Assembly (NCBI GenBank): GCA_964443745.1
Contig: CAYUEN010000002.1
Coordinates: 1-64,000, forward strand
DNA length: 64,000 nt
Direction of reading: 5' to 3'
DNA from: CAYUEN01 sp964443745
Lineage (GTDB): Bacteria > Campylobacterota > Campylobacteria > Campylobacterales > QNZT01
The notes below the pieces were generated by a model, which worked only from the letters and a program-made list of their open reading frames with translations, did not search any database and was not told the origin of the DNA. The translations under genes and the position numbers were made by a program. Shown in pieces: positions 17,823-26,289 of this stretch. Position 1 is the stretch's first letter, and the number at the start of each line of letters is the position of its first letter.

Positions 17823-20165
17823 ATGAAATATTTAATTATTTTAATTTTTTCCCTCTCCTCGTTGTCCGCTCTTACATTGACACTCAATCAAGCCAAAGAG
17901 GAGAATACGACTTTTTCTATTTTGCATATCGAATCGAAACAACCTTTTGTCTGCAAGAGGGAATTGCTGGAGAATTTTGAAAAAGTGATAGAGTGCCGTT
18001 TCAAAGATCCGCTCATAGACAGATACAGCCGTCAAAATATGGATCTGCGTATCGATACGGTAGCGGGAAAATTGCGTATCACTCCCAAAAAAACGTATCG
18101 TCTCTATTCCGTAGAGAATGATCTGGTGACAAAAGAAGAGGTCGCGTGGCCTGTGCGAAGAGAGAGAAAGCATTGGATCGTCGTCGCATCACCTCGGCCG
18201 ATATCGCTATTTGAGCGAAACGAAAAACCTGGATTGAAATTTCCGGTGCCGGTAGGAGAGAAAGAACCCCCTTATGTGGGTGCGTTGGATATCGATGCAT
18301 TGCCGTTACGAAGTGCGAAAATCGCGCATAAGGTCAAAAAACTCAAAGACCTCTATATGAAAAAAATGTATCAAAATGTGATCAACAGTGCCAAAATACT
18401 GCTCGAAGACGAAAGAGGGAGTTTCGATGCGGAGATACTTTTGTATAAAATACGTGCACAGGCACAGTTGAACAGCGCCCAAAGCGGCGCTTTGACGGCA
18501 GAATCGGCACAGCAGTTGATCGACGATGCGAAAATGTGGATTGAAAAGTTCCCCTCGAACGAACATCTTCCAGAAGTGCTTATGCTGATGACCAAAACCT
18601 ATTTTCTTGTAGGTCATATGAAGGAAGGGAACCGATATCTGAAGATGTTGGAAAATGAATTTCCCGACAGTAAGTATACTGAAGAGGCGATGATCTATCT
18701 AGCGGACAGATTGGTCAAAACGAACAAAAAGAGAGAAGCGATCAAAAAGTACGAAGAGGTATACTATCGGACGAAAGATATCGAAGTCGCCTCTTTGGTT
18801 GCCGAGAGGCTCGCGCAGCTCTATCTAGAATCGGGAAATATCGACAAGGCAGCGCTTTATATCGGAAAAATCGTAAAAGCCAATCCTGATTACGTTGGAT
18901 ATAGAGGCGGCCGTTTCTACAAGATCGCATCGTCGTTCGCGAAAGAGAAGCGTTACGATGTCGCGCTCGAGCTGGCGAAGTTGATACTCGAAAGCAAAAC
19001 CGATCGGATATTCAAGGAACCGCTTTTGAAAGACAAAGCGCTCTGGGAAGAAAAGGCAGCTCTTTTCGAAGAGGCGAAGCGGGATTATGAGAGATATCTG
19101 CAAAAATACAAACGGGGGAAATACAGAGCGTTTGTGAAAGAGAGGCTGGAGAGATTGTTGCTGGATATAGACGAAACCAATACGACCAAACGGATCGAAA
19201 TGCTGGAACGGATTTTGAAAAAATACAAAAACGATCCCATCTATGCAAAAGCGCTCAGACAGAAAGCGAAGATACTGCTGGAGCAGCGGAAATATGACGA
19301 ACTTTTGAAAATGGCGGAGGAGTTGAAGCGATTCCAATGTGAAGATATTCTGAAAAAAGCTGCAAAAGCGGCGACTGTCGAGGCACTCGAACAGGGAAGT
19401 TGCCAAAAAGCGACGACACTTTTCGAGAGATATCGTATTTCGCTGGAATATGAAGACGAGAAAAGACTTTTTAACTGCTATAAAAAGATGTTGCAATACG
19501 AGAAAGCGGTGAAACTGGCGGCGAAATACAGCGAAATAGAAGATTTGAAAGAGCGGGCATACTGGCTTGTGCAACAGGCGAAAATCGCATTCGAAAGAGG
19601 GGCTTACAAAAAAGTGGTCCAGATAGTGGATGATTTGGAAAAACTCTCCGAAATAGAACCTTTTGAAACGTATGACGATCTGCTTTATCTTAGGGCGAAA
19701 AGTCACTATTACCTGGAGGAGAACGAAAAGTTTTTGGCGGATGTGCAGGAGATCGAAACCAAATTTCCGGACAGATTGGAAAATCTCGATCTGTATGAAA
19801 AGGTGATACGCTATGCCAAGAAACACAACGACGATCTGCTCCTGGGAAAATATGCAAAAAAAATTATAGCTATGCAGAAGAGATTCCATATTTCGACCTA
19901 TACGCCGAAAGTGGAATTGGAATATATCGGTGTGTTGAAACGGATGGGACGCTACAAAGAGGCGCTGCAGGTGGATATCGGTTTGCTCTATGAGCGGCTC
20001 AGCGACGCTCAGCGGGCAGAGGTGCTTTTCGAAGCGGGAGATTTGAGTTTGAAATTGGGTAAAAAGCGGGAAGCGAAAGCTTTTTTCCGAAAATGCGGTG
20101 AAGTTGTAGAGGATAGCGACTGGGTAAAACTGTGTGCTCAGAGTCTGAAGCTTCTGGAAGAGTAG
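17823..20165 (+). CDS. pflA: Paralysed-flagellum protein PflA, periplasmic TPR-rich motor protein
   Basis: In Campylobacter, PflA forms part of the periplasmic scaffold of the high-torque flagellar motor and its loss gives non-motile flagella. The 780-residue length is close to that of the family, and its place right after nuoN matches the arrangement in C. jejuni. An N-terminal Sec signal peptide covers about residues 1-16 (MKYLIILIFSLSSLSA). A beta-rich domain lies at about 20-130, and the remainder is helical repeats of TPR type rich in Tyr, Lys and Glu (for example EALQVDIGLLYERLSD near the end). It probably has its own promoter. Confidence 0.85.
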   Translation: MKYLIILIFSLSSLSALTLTLNQAKEENTTFSILHIESKQPFVCKRELLENFEKVIECRFKDPLIDRYSRQNMDLRIDTVAGKLRITPKKTYRLYSVENDLVTKEEVAWPVRRERKHWIVVASPRPISLFERNEKPGLKFPVPVGEKEPPYVGALDIDALPLRSAKIAHKVKKLKDLYMKKMYQNVINSAKILLEDERGSFDAEILLYKIRAQAQLNSAQSGALTAESAQQLIDDAKMWIEKFPSNEHLPEVLMLMTKTYFLVGHMKEGNRYLKMLENEFPDSKYTEEAMIYLADRLVKTNKKREAIKKYEEVYYRTKDIEVASLVAERLAQLYLESGNIDKAALYIGKIVKANPDYVGYRGGRFYKIASSFAKEKRYDVALELAKLILESKTDRIFKEPLLKDKALWEEKAALFEEAKRDYERYLQKYKRGKYRAFVKERLERLLLDIDETNTTKRIEMLERILKKYKNDPIYAKALRQKAKILLEQRKYDELLKMAEELKRFQCEDILKKAAKAATVEALEQGSCQKATTLFERYRISLEYEDEKRLFNCYKKMLQYEKAVKLAAKYSEIEDLKERAYWLVQQAKIAFERGAYKKVVQIVDDLEKLSEIEPFETYDDLLYLRAKSHYYLEENEKFLADVQEIETKFPDRLENLDLYEKVIRYAKKHNDDLLLGKYAKKIIAMQKRFHISTYTPKVELEYIGVLKRMGRYKEALQVDIGLLYERLSDAQRAEVLFEAGDLSLKLGKKREAKAFFRKCGEVVEDSDWVKLCAQSLKLLEE

Positions 20166-20196
20166 GCCGATAGAGGCGGGCTTAACACTTTTTGGA

Positions 20197-20202
20197 TATA
20201 AT
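20197..20202 (+). promoter_or_regulatory. -10 box upstream of ilvE
   Basis: TATAAT at 20197-20202 predicts a start near 20209, giving a leader of about 35 bases that ends in an AGGA ribosome site (20234-20237) seven bases before the ilvE ATG. This is a conventional leadered promoter, unlike that of pflA just upstream. Confidence 0.5.
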
Positions 20203-20243
20203 CTTTTCTATTCAATCAACCACAACATTTTACAGGAATAAGT

Positions 20244-21158
20244 ATGGAAAAAGCGAAATACATCTGGATGGACGGCGAGCTTGTCGAGTGGGAGAAGGCG
20301 CAGGTCCATATACTCACCCATACCCTCCATTACGGCAACGGCGTCTTCGAAGGTACGCGTGCCTATCAGACGGACGAGGGGTTGGCGATTTTCAAACTGG
20401 AAGAACACACCAAAAGACTCTACCACTCCGCCAAAATCACCGCCATCAAACCCAATATGGCATACGAAGCGGTGAAGCAGGCCCATATCGATCTGCTCAA
20501 AAGCAACGGATTTTCCGGAAACGTCTATCTTCGGCCGATTATCTATCTGGGATACGGTGTCATGGGACTCTATCATGTCAACGCTCCCGTCCATACCGCT
20601 ATCGCGGCCTGGGAGTGGGGTGCTTATCTGGGTGAAGAGGGGCTCGAGAAGGGAATACGCGTCAAAACTTCCTCCATCGTCAGAAACTCCGTCAAGTCCA
20701 ATTTCGGAAAAGCGAAGGCGGTCGCCAACTATCTCAATTCGCAGATGGCCAAATACGAAGCGATCGAAAGCGGTTTCGAAGAGGCGTTGATGCTGGATGA
20801 GAACGGATTCGTCGCGGAGGGGAGCGGCGAGTGTATTTTCATCGTTCGAAACGGCAAATTGATTTCGCCTCCGAACGACAACTCTCTGGAGTCGATCACC
20901 CAATATACCGTTTTGGATCTGGCAAGGGATATGGGAATCGAAATCGAACGCAGAAATATCACCAGAGACGAAGTCTATATCGCAGACGAGGCCTTTTTTA
21001 CGGGTACGGCCGCGGAGGTGACACCGATCAACTCTCTGGACAACCGTATCATCGGAAACGGCAAAAGAGGAGAGATGACCGAGCAACTTCAGAGCGCCTA
21101 TTTCGATGTCGTTTACGGGCGCAACGAAAAATACAAAAAACATTTGACATACATATAG
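20244..21158 (+). CDS. ilvE: Branched-chain amino-acid aminotransferase
   Basis: This PLP enzyme of fold type IV interconverts Val, Leu and Ile with their 2-oxo acids, the last step of branched-chain synthesis. The 304 residues include the N-terminal HTLHYGNGVFEGTRAY motif and the PLP lysine in KSNFGKAKAVAN near residue 157. EALMLDENGFVAEGSGECIF and FFTGTAAEVTPI are the IlvE cofactor-binding stretches. The length matches the family. It heads a run with a band-7 protein and hisIE. Confidence 0.95.
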   Translation: MEKAKYIWMDGELVEWEKAQVHILTHTLHYGNGVFEGTRAYQTDEGLAIFKLEEHTKRLYHSAKITAIKPNMAYEAVKQAHIDLLKSNGFSGNVYLRPIIYLGYGVMGLYHVNAPVHTAIAAWEWGAYLGEEGLEKGIRVKTSSIVRNSVKSNFGKAKAVANYLNSQMAKYEAIESGFEEALMLDENGFVAEGSGECIFIVRNGKLISPPNDNSLESITQYTVLDLARDMGIEIERRNITRDEVYIADEAFFTGTAAEVTPINSLDNRIIGNGKRGEMTEQLQSAYFDVVYGRNEKYKKHLTYI

Positions 21159-21167
21159 GGGAAAAAT

Positions 21168-22235
21168 ATGCCAGCAGATTTGAACGACTACTTCAACAAA
21201 GGGGGAAAAAGTGGCGGAAGCGGCGGCGAAAAGAGACCGCCAACGCCCGATTTTCTGAACAATTTCGGTAAAAAGACGGGATTTTTGTATCTGGTTATGG
21301 CGATGATCGTATTGCTCGTGATCGCCAAGCCTTTCGTGATCATCCATTCGGGTGAAGTGGGTATCAAGGCGACAGCCGGTAAATACGAACCCGAACCTCT
21401 GATGCCGGGACTGCATTTTTTTATTCCGTTTATCCAGGATGTGAAGATCGTCGATACGAAGGTGCGTAGCATCAACTACACCTCCAACGCTTCCCACACG
21501 ATGGCCCGGATGAGAGAAAGCGGCGTTATACCCGCCTCTTCGATAACGGCGCTGGACAAACGGGGACTTTTGATCAAAGTGGACATTACGGTGCAGTATC
21601 GGCTCAGGGCGCTGAATGCTCCGCAGACGATCGCCAGATACGGATTTGCGTGGGAGGAGAAGATCATCAACCCGATCGTGCGGGATGTGGTGCGTAGCGT
21701 GATCGGAAAATACAAAGCCGAAGAGCTCCCCGTCAAACGTAACGAAATCGCCGCGCAGATCAGGGCGGGAATCGAAGAGCAGGTGAGTGCGAAAGAGGGC
21801 AATCCCGTGGAGTTGACGACGGTCAATCTCAGAGAGATCATTTTGCCGCAAAAGATCGTCGAGCAGATCGAAAAAGTCCAAATCGCCAAGCAGGAGGCCG
21901 ATCGGGTCAAACTCGAAGTCGAACGCGCCAAGCAGGAGGCGGAGAAGAAAGCCGCACTCGCGAGAGGTGATGCGGAAGCCAGAAAGATCAAGGCGCAGGG
22001 ACAGGCGGACGCGATCAAGATCGAAGCTGACGCGGAGGCCTACAGCAATAGAGAGATCGCCAAAAGCCTGACGGCACCTCTGCTCAAGCTCAAGCAGATC
22101 GAAGTGCAGGGAAGATTCAACGAAGCGCTCAAAAGCAACAAAGACGCCAAACTTTTCCTGACACCCGGCGGTGCGGTCCCCAATATCTGGATAGACGCCA
22201 AAGACAAAAAACGGGCGGCAGCGGTTTCCGAGTGA
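21168..22235 (+). CDS. Band-7 / SPFH-domain membrane protein (prohibitin or HflK-like)
   Basis: This 355-residue protein has a short Gly/Lys-rich N-terminus, one membrane helix at about residues 42-62, and an SPFH/prohibitin domain from about 65 to 240 (GEVGIKATAGKYEPEPLMPGL at its start). It ends in an Ala/Glu/Lys-rich coiled coil. SPFH proteins oligomerise into membrane rings that organise lipid domains or regulate FtsH-type proteases. Which role applies here is not visible. Its place after ilvE matches what I recall of C. jejuni. It overlaps hisIE by one base. Confidence 0.88.
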   Translation: MPADLNDYFNKGGKSGGSGGEKRPPTPDFLNNFGKKTGFLYLVMAMIVLLVIAKPFVIIHSGEVGIKATAGKYEPEPLMPGLHFFIPFIQDVKIVDTKVRSINYTSNASHTMARMRESGVIPASSITALDKRGLLIKVDITVQYRLRALNAPQTIARYGFAWEEKIINPIVRDVVRSVIGKYKAEELPVKRNEIAAQIRAGIEEQVSAKEGNPVELTTVNLREIILPQKIVEQIEKVQIAKQEADRVKLEVERAKQEAEKKAALARGDAEARKIKAQGQADAIKIEADAEAYSNREIAKSLTAPLLKLKQIEVQGRFNEALKSNKDAKLFLTPGGAVPNIWIDAKDKKRAAAVSE

Positions 22236-22954
22236 TGCAGAAAGTACTTTCGAAAGTCGACTGGGAAAAATCCCCGCTCGTTCCCGCAATCGTCCAGGAC
22301 GAAAAAAGCGGAGAGGTTTTGATGCTCGCCTATATGAACGAAGAGGCGTTGAAAAAGACGCTGGAGACAGGTAGGGCGCACTACTTTTCCAGAAGCAAAC
22401 GGCGTCTTTGGATGAAGGGGGAAAGCAGCGGCCATTTCCAGATCGTCAAAGATATTCTGATCGATTGCGACAACGATACCCTTTTGTTGAAGATCGAACA
22501 GATCGGCGAAACCGCCTGTCATACCGGAAGGAGATCCTGTTTTTTCACGAAGCTCGAGAGCGGAGAGGAGATTTTGGAAGCGAGCGAAGAGGCGATCGCC
22601 TCCTACGGTATCGTCGATAGACTCTATCATGTATTGCAGGAGAGAAAGAAAGCCGATCCCCAAAGCTCCTATGTCGCTTCCCTTTTTCACAAAGGCGACA
22701 ACTCACTCTTGAAAAAGGTTGTCGAAGAGGCGGGAGAGTTCTGTTTTGCGGTCAAAGACAAAGATGAGAAGGAGATCGTCTACGAAGGAGCCGATTTGGC
22801 ATTCCATGTGCTTGTAGCATTGGCGAAGTACAATATCGACCCCGACCGTATCGAGCAGGAGCTTGCACGCAGATTTGGCATGAGCGGTATCGAGGAGAAA
22901 AGAAGCAGATCGGACCGTGACGAAAACAGAGATTCTCAAACAACACCTTCTTGA
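22235..22954 (+). CDS. hisI: Bifunctional phosphoribosyl-AMP cyclohydrolase / phosphoribosyl-ATP pyrophosphatase
   Basis: This protein catalyses steps 2 and 3 of histidine synthesis. The N-terminal HisI domain (about 1-110) shows GRAHYFSRSKRRLWMKGE, DCDNDTLLL and the zinc-binding CHTGRRSCFF. The C-terminal HisE domain (about 130-225) shows a MazG-like helical core with KKVVEEAGEF and EGADLAFHVLVAL. The fused HisIE form is standard. I chose the ATG at 22235 overlapping the upstream stop. A GTG at 22232 is the alternative. The 3' end overlaps the next gene by 38 bases. Confidence 0.95.
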   Translation: MQKVLSKVDWEKSPLVPAIVQDEKSGEVLMLAYMNEEALKKTLETGRAHYFSRSKRRLWMKGESSGHFQIVKDILIDCDNDTLLLKIEQIGETACHTGRRSCFFTKLESGEEILEASEEAIASYGIVDRLYHVLQERKKADPQSSYVASLFHKGDNSLLKKVVEEAGEFCFAVKDKDEKEIVYEGADLAFHVLVALAKYNIDPDRIEQELARRFGMSGIEEKRSRSDRDENRDSQTTPS

Positions 22955-23453
22955 CTATATCCATGCACTGAGCATCTACGACTACATCGCTTACGGATGG
23001 CTTTTTGCCGTACTCTGTTTTTTACTCTTCATCGCGATTGCGCTTATCGGGAAAAAACCGATTCGGGCACTGACGCTCATCGTATTGACGATGATTTTGA
23101 TGCTGATCGCTCCTTTTGGTCTCAAACTCTTTCTCGACAAGACGATTCGACACGCGATCATCGTAGACCAAAACAGTACGAAACTCCATTTCACTCCGGA
23201 CTTGATCGTTACGGGAAAGGTGCAGAACAAAGGGTACGTCGATTTTCGCACCTGTCGTGTACGGGCTAAAATCTTCAAGAAAGATACCAATAGGATCAAA
23301 GATACGATCAATCGACTCAAACCGCTGCGGCAAAAAACGATACTCTTGAAAAAGAGGTTGCAGCAAGAGGCTATGGAAGAGTTCAAGATTGTTTTCAACC
23401 GTTTCGATTACCCCGGAGCTTACCGGGTTCAGATCAGTGCGGAGTGTTACTAG
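22917..23453 (+). CDS. DUF2393-type membrane protein, first of two
   Basis: This 178-residue protein of unknown function begins with a GTG inside the hisIE 3' end. Two membrane helices span about residues 24-44 and 50-70. A soluble beta-rich domain follows (LIVTGKVQNKGYVDF), probably on the outer face. I assign it to the DUF2393 family of Campylobacterota by its two-helix plus small beta-domain layout. Its neighbour has the same layout, so this looks like a tandem paralogous pair. Confidence 0.65.
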   Translation: MTKTEILKQHLLDYIHALSIYDYIAYGWLFAVLCFLLFIAIALIGKKPIRALTLIVLTMILMLIAPFGLKLFLDKTIRHAIIVDQNSTKLHFTPDLIVTGKVQNKGYVDFRTCRVRAKIFKKDTNRIKDTINRLKPLRQKTILLKKRLQQEAMEEFKIVFNRFDYPGAYRVQISAECY

Positions 23454-23987
23454 ATGTTTTATATGACCCCTCTTCACTGGATAGCGATCGCTATTTTTAC
23501 TTTCCTCTTTCTGCTTCTTTCCATTCTGGCGTGGAGAGAAAACCGTAAAAATGCCTGGGGGTTGATTTTCGCATCGTTTCTATTGACCGGTTTCGGTGCT
23601 TTTTTCTCTCTTTTCGCACTGGAGAAATATACCAAAAAAGGGGAGATTCTGAAATGGCAGCACCATAGAGACTATATGACCGAAAGCGTGATGATAAGCG
23701 GTAAAATCAAGAATGTCGGCTCTTTTCCGATCTCCTACTGCAAAGTGACGCTGACGATCTCCAACGGAGCCCATAGTTTCAAACACAAAAAAGGACTCTA
23801 TTTCAAACCTTCCACCGGAATCACCAATCCCTTCGGAACCAAAAAGGTCAGCAGCAATCGTATCGAACAGGAACGGGAAGTGGTGGAGCATCTGGATCCG
23901 GGGAAGGTGAAGGATTTTTATATCAGACTGCGTTATCCTCCTGGTTTCGTCGATCCGACCTACAAACTCAAACTCGTCTGCCATTGA
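23454..23987 (+). CDS. DUF2393-type membrane protein, second of two
   Basis: This 177-residue paralogue begins directly after the stop of the previous gene. Two helices at about residues 6-24 and 33-53 precede a beta-rich domain that opens with VMISGKIKNVGSFPISYCKVTL, closely parallel in spacing to the first copy. It ends in a segment (PGFVDPTYKLKLVCH) that mirrors the end of copy one. The function is unknown. Co-transcription with hisIE is likely from spacing but need not imply a role in histidine synthesis. Confidence 0.65.
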   Translation: MFYMTPLHWIAIAIFTFLFLLLSILAWRENRKNAWGLIFASFLLTGFGAFFSLFALEKYTKKGEILKWQHHRDYMTESVMISGKIKNVGSFPISYCKVTLTISNGAHSFKHKKGLYFKPSTGITNPFGTKKVSSNRIEQEREVVEHLDPGKVKDFYIRLRYPPGFVDPTYKLKLVCH

Positions 23988-24015
23988 ACCAAAGCTCTTC
24001 TTAAAGAAATCGTTA

Positions 24016-24021
24016 TATAAT
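24016..24021 (+). promoter_or_regulatory. -10 box upstream of the UPF0324 gene
   Basis: TATAAT at 24016-24021 predicts a start near 24028 and a leader of about 27 bases containing AAGGG. The flanks hold an imperfect TTCTTA / TAAGAA pair, which may be incidental. Confidence 0.45.
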
Positions 24022-24054
24022 ACATTCTTATTTTAAGAAAAGGGTGGATATATA

Positions 24055-25086
24055 ATGTTTTCTTCTGAAAATCGTGTTTCTACATTCAAAGGCATCGGCT
24101 TGGTCGCCGTTTTTGCGATCGCGGCGATGGCGATCTCCGAATTTCAGATCTTCAAAGCGCTGAAAATTTCTCCGCTGATCGTCGGCATCGTGCTGGGGAT
24201 CGTCTATGCCAACTCCCTTAGAAACAGGCTTCCGGAAGAGTGGGTACCCGGAATTCTCTTTTCGGCCAAAACGATTCTGCGTACGGCGATCGTCTTCTAC
24301 GGTTTTCGGATTACGTTCCAGGAGATCGCGCAGGTTGGGGTCGCCGGTTTAATCGAGAGTGTCGTCATCGTCGCTTCGACCTTTCTGATTGGCTCGTTTG
24401 TGGGGATCAAATTTTTCAAAATGGAGAAGGATCTGGCATTTTTGACGGCGGCGGGGAGTTCCGTTTGCGGAGCCGCGGCGGTTCTTGCTACCGAACCGGT
24501 CGTCAAGGCGGAGACACACAAAAGTGCGATCGCCGTCTCCACCGTCGTACTCTTCGGTACGATCGCGATGTTCCTCTATCCCGTACTCTTCAAAGCGGGA
24601 ATTTTCGATATGAGCGCTTCGGAGATGGGGATTTTCATCGGCGGGACGGTTCATGAGGTGGCGCAGGTGGTCGGAGCGGCCGGAGGAATAGGATCCCAAG
24701 AGGCGCAAAACAGCGCGGTATTGGTGAAGATGACGCGGGTGATCATGATCGCTCCGCTGCTTCTGGCGCTCGGATTCTATCTAAAGAAGAGTGCGGAACA
24801 CAGCGGAGAGAAGACGAAAGTGGCGGTGCCGCTGTTCGTACTCGGTTTCATCGCGATGATCGTCCTAAATTCCCTGATTCCTTTTCCCAAAGAGGTGCTG
24901 GATACGATCAACTCCGTCGATACCTTTTTGTTGACGATGGCGATGACGGCGCTGGGGATGGAGACACATGCCGGCAAATTCAAGACTTCCGGCGCGGCAC
25001 CGCTCTACGTCGCGGCGATTATGTTCGCATGGCTTCTGGTGGGGGGATATTTCATCACCAAAGGTGTCGTCGCGCTTTTTGGGTGA
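24055..25086 (+). CDS. UPF0324 (YeiH-type) membrane transporter, putative sulfate exporter family
   Basis: This 343-residue polytopic protein has about 10-11 hydrophobic helices. The family signature is visible in SPLIVGIVLGIVYAN, a GSSVCGAAAVLA loop near residue 140 and GTVHEVAQVVGAAG near residue 200. The YeiH/UPF0324 family is annotated as putative sulfate or sulfonate exporters, but biochemical proof is thin. It stands alone between the DUF2393 pair and sbcD, with its own promoter. Confidence 0.85.
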   Translation: MFSSENRVSTFKGIGLVAVFAIAAMAISEFQIFKALKISPLIVGIVLGIVYANSLRNRLPEEWVPGILFSAKTILRTAIVFYGFRITFQEIAQVGVAGLIESVVIVASTFLIGSFVGIKFFKMEKDLAFLTAAGSSVCGAAAVLATEPVVKAETHKSAIAVSTVVLFGTIAMFLYPVLFKAGIFDMSASEMGIFIGGTVHEVAQVVGAAGGIGSQEAQNSAVLVKMTRVIMIAPLLLALGFYLKKSAEHSGEKTKVAVPLFVLGFIAMIVLNSLIPFPKEVLDTINSVDTFLLTMAMTALGMETHAGKFKTSGAAPLYVAAIMFAWLLVGGYFITKGVVALFG

Positions 25087-25123
25087 ATATTTTTGTCGTC
25101 TGGGCAAATCCGAAAAATTATTC

Positions 25124-25129
25124 TATAAT
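25124..25129 (+). promoter_or_regulatory. -10 box of sbcD with a predicted leaderless 8-codon frame
   Basis: TATAAT lies exactly six bases before an ATG at 25136. That ATG opens a frame of eight codons (MRTLPRNR) whose TGA at 25160-25162 overlaps the sbcD ATG at 25159. The transcript is predicted to begin at that first ATG. Confidence 0.5.
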
Positions 25130-25135
25130 GTCGGT

Positions 25136-25162
25136 ATGAGAACACTACCGAGAAACCGATGA
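25136..25162 (+). other. Candidate leaderless mini-ORF coupled to sbcD
   Basis: This is an eight-codon frame starting at the predicted transcription start and ending in an ATGA overlap with sbcD. The true sbcD start has only a weak purine stretch (GAGAAA) upstream, so terminating ribosomes could re-initiate there. No homologue is known to me. It may be a coincidence of base composition. Confidence 0.35.
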
Positions 25163-26289
25163 AGCTGGTACACTTTTCCGATACCCATCTGGGATTCGGC
25201 GATTTGGATGTCGTGAACGCGGAGGGAATCAACCAGCGAGAAGCCGATTTTTACGACGTTTTTGCCGAAGCGATCGAAAAAATAGTGCGGATACGCCCCG
25301 ATTTTCTTCTTCATACCGGAGATCTCTTCCACCGCTCCAATCCCAGCAACCGCGCGATCACTTTCGCGCTTTCGCAATTCAAACGGATCGACGAAAGCGG
25401 GATACCAACGATTCTCATCGCCGGCAACCACTCCACTCCCAGAAGCGGCCGGAGCGCCCCCATTCTGAAAATCATGGAGACTTTTTCCCATATCCACCCG
25501 ATCTACAAGGAGCGTTACGAACGGGTGGAATTCGATGAGATCGTCTTTCATGCGATTCCCCACATCAACGACCAAAGACGTATCGAAGAGGCGCTCTTTT
25601 TGTGCGAAGAGGGTATCGATCCGCACAAAAAGAACGTGATGATGCTCCACTGCAGTGTCGGTGCCCACTATCTGATGCGAGAGTTCGGAGAGTGGGTGTA
25701 TCCGCGAGAGTGGGAGAGGCTCTTTGATCGTATGGCGTATGTGGCACTGGGCCATTGGCATGGCGTCGGACACGTTCCCGGACACCAGAACGTCTGGTAC
25801 AGCGGCTCTTTGGAGCGTACCAGCAGTGCGGACCGAAGGGAAAACAAGGGAATATTGATCGTCGATCTGGACAAAGAGTTGAAAGTCGATTTCGAAACGA
25901 TTCCGATTCGTCCCGGCCGATATTTCGAGATCGACTGTCGCCGTTTCGAAGAGGAGATCGAGGCGATGGCATGCGATTCGTGCGAAGGCGCGCTGGTCGA
26001 AGTACGGCTGAAAAACCTCTCGCCTCTCCAGTCGATAGAGATCCCCAACTCCCTGATCGAAGCGAAGTTTCCCACCGCCTTGTCGGTCCGTATCAAACGG
26101 GAATTTCTCCGAAGTACCGTCTCCTTTTCGGATTCGCAAAAGATCGAAGCGCTTTCGTTGGAGGAGGCGTTTGTAGAGCATCTGCGTCGCCACTGCCATG
26201 AAGAGGGGGAGAAGGATTCAAAAAGACTCGAAAAGCGGGTACGGGAGCTTTTTGCGAAGGAGGAGGAGTCGCACGGTGGTTCTCTCTAG
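25159..26289 (+). CDS. sbcD: DNA double-strand-break repair nuclease, SbcD/Mre11 family
   Basis: This metallophosphoesterase partners the ATPase encoded next to it to process broken or hairpin DNA ends. The 376 residues carry the family's metal ligands in order: D8 and H10 (FSDTHLG), D55 (HTGDLFHR), N90-H91 (AGNHS), a later MLHCS histidine, and GHWH near residue 198. A capping domain of about 110 residues follows. The length suits bacterial and archaeal Mre11-like proteins. It overlaps sbcC by 14 bases. Confidence 0.92.
   Translation: MKLVHFSDTHLGFGDLDVVNAEGINQREADFYDVFAEAIEKIVRIRPDFLLHTGDLFHRSNPSNRAITFALSQFKRIDESGIPTILIAGNHSTPRSGRSAPILKIMETFSHIHPIYKERYERVEFDEIVFHAIPHINDQRRIEEALFLCEEGIDPHKKNVMMLHCSVGAHYLMREFGEWVYPREWERLFDRMAYVALGHWHGVGHVPGHQNVWYSGSLERTSSADRRENKGILIVDLDKELKVDFETIPIRPGRYFEIDCRRFEEEIEAMACDSCEGALVEVRLKNLSPLQSIEIPNSLIEAKFPTALSVRIKREFLRSTVSFSDSQKIEALSLEEAFVEHLRRHCHEEGEKDSKRLEKRVRELFAKEEESHGGSL

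Noticed and set aside
16289..17887. A 532-codon minus-strand frame over nuoN
   Set aside because: It is the complement of a membrane-protein gene and is rich in His, Arg and Asp, as expected from reverse reading of hydrophobic codons.
20208..22289. A 693-codon open frame on the minus strand
   Set aside because: It is antisense to ilvE and the band-7 gene, both with strong motifs. It is an artefact of codon bias leaving few stops on the other strand.
26198..26275. An N-terminal extension of SbcC starting at an upstream ATG
   Set aside because: It would lie inside sbcD. The GTG at 26276 has AGGAGGAG before it and gives the usual N-terminus just before the Rad50 core.
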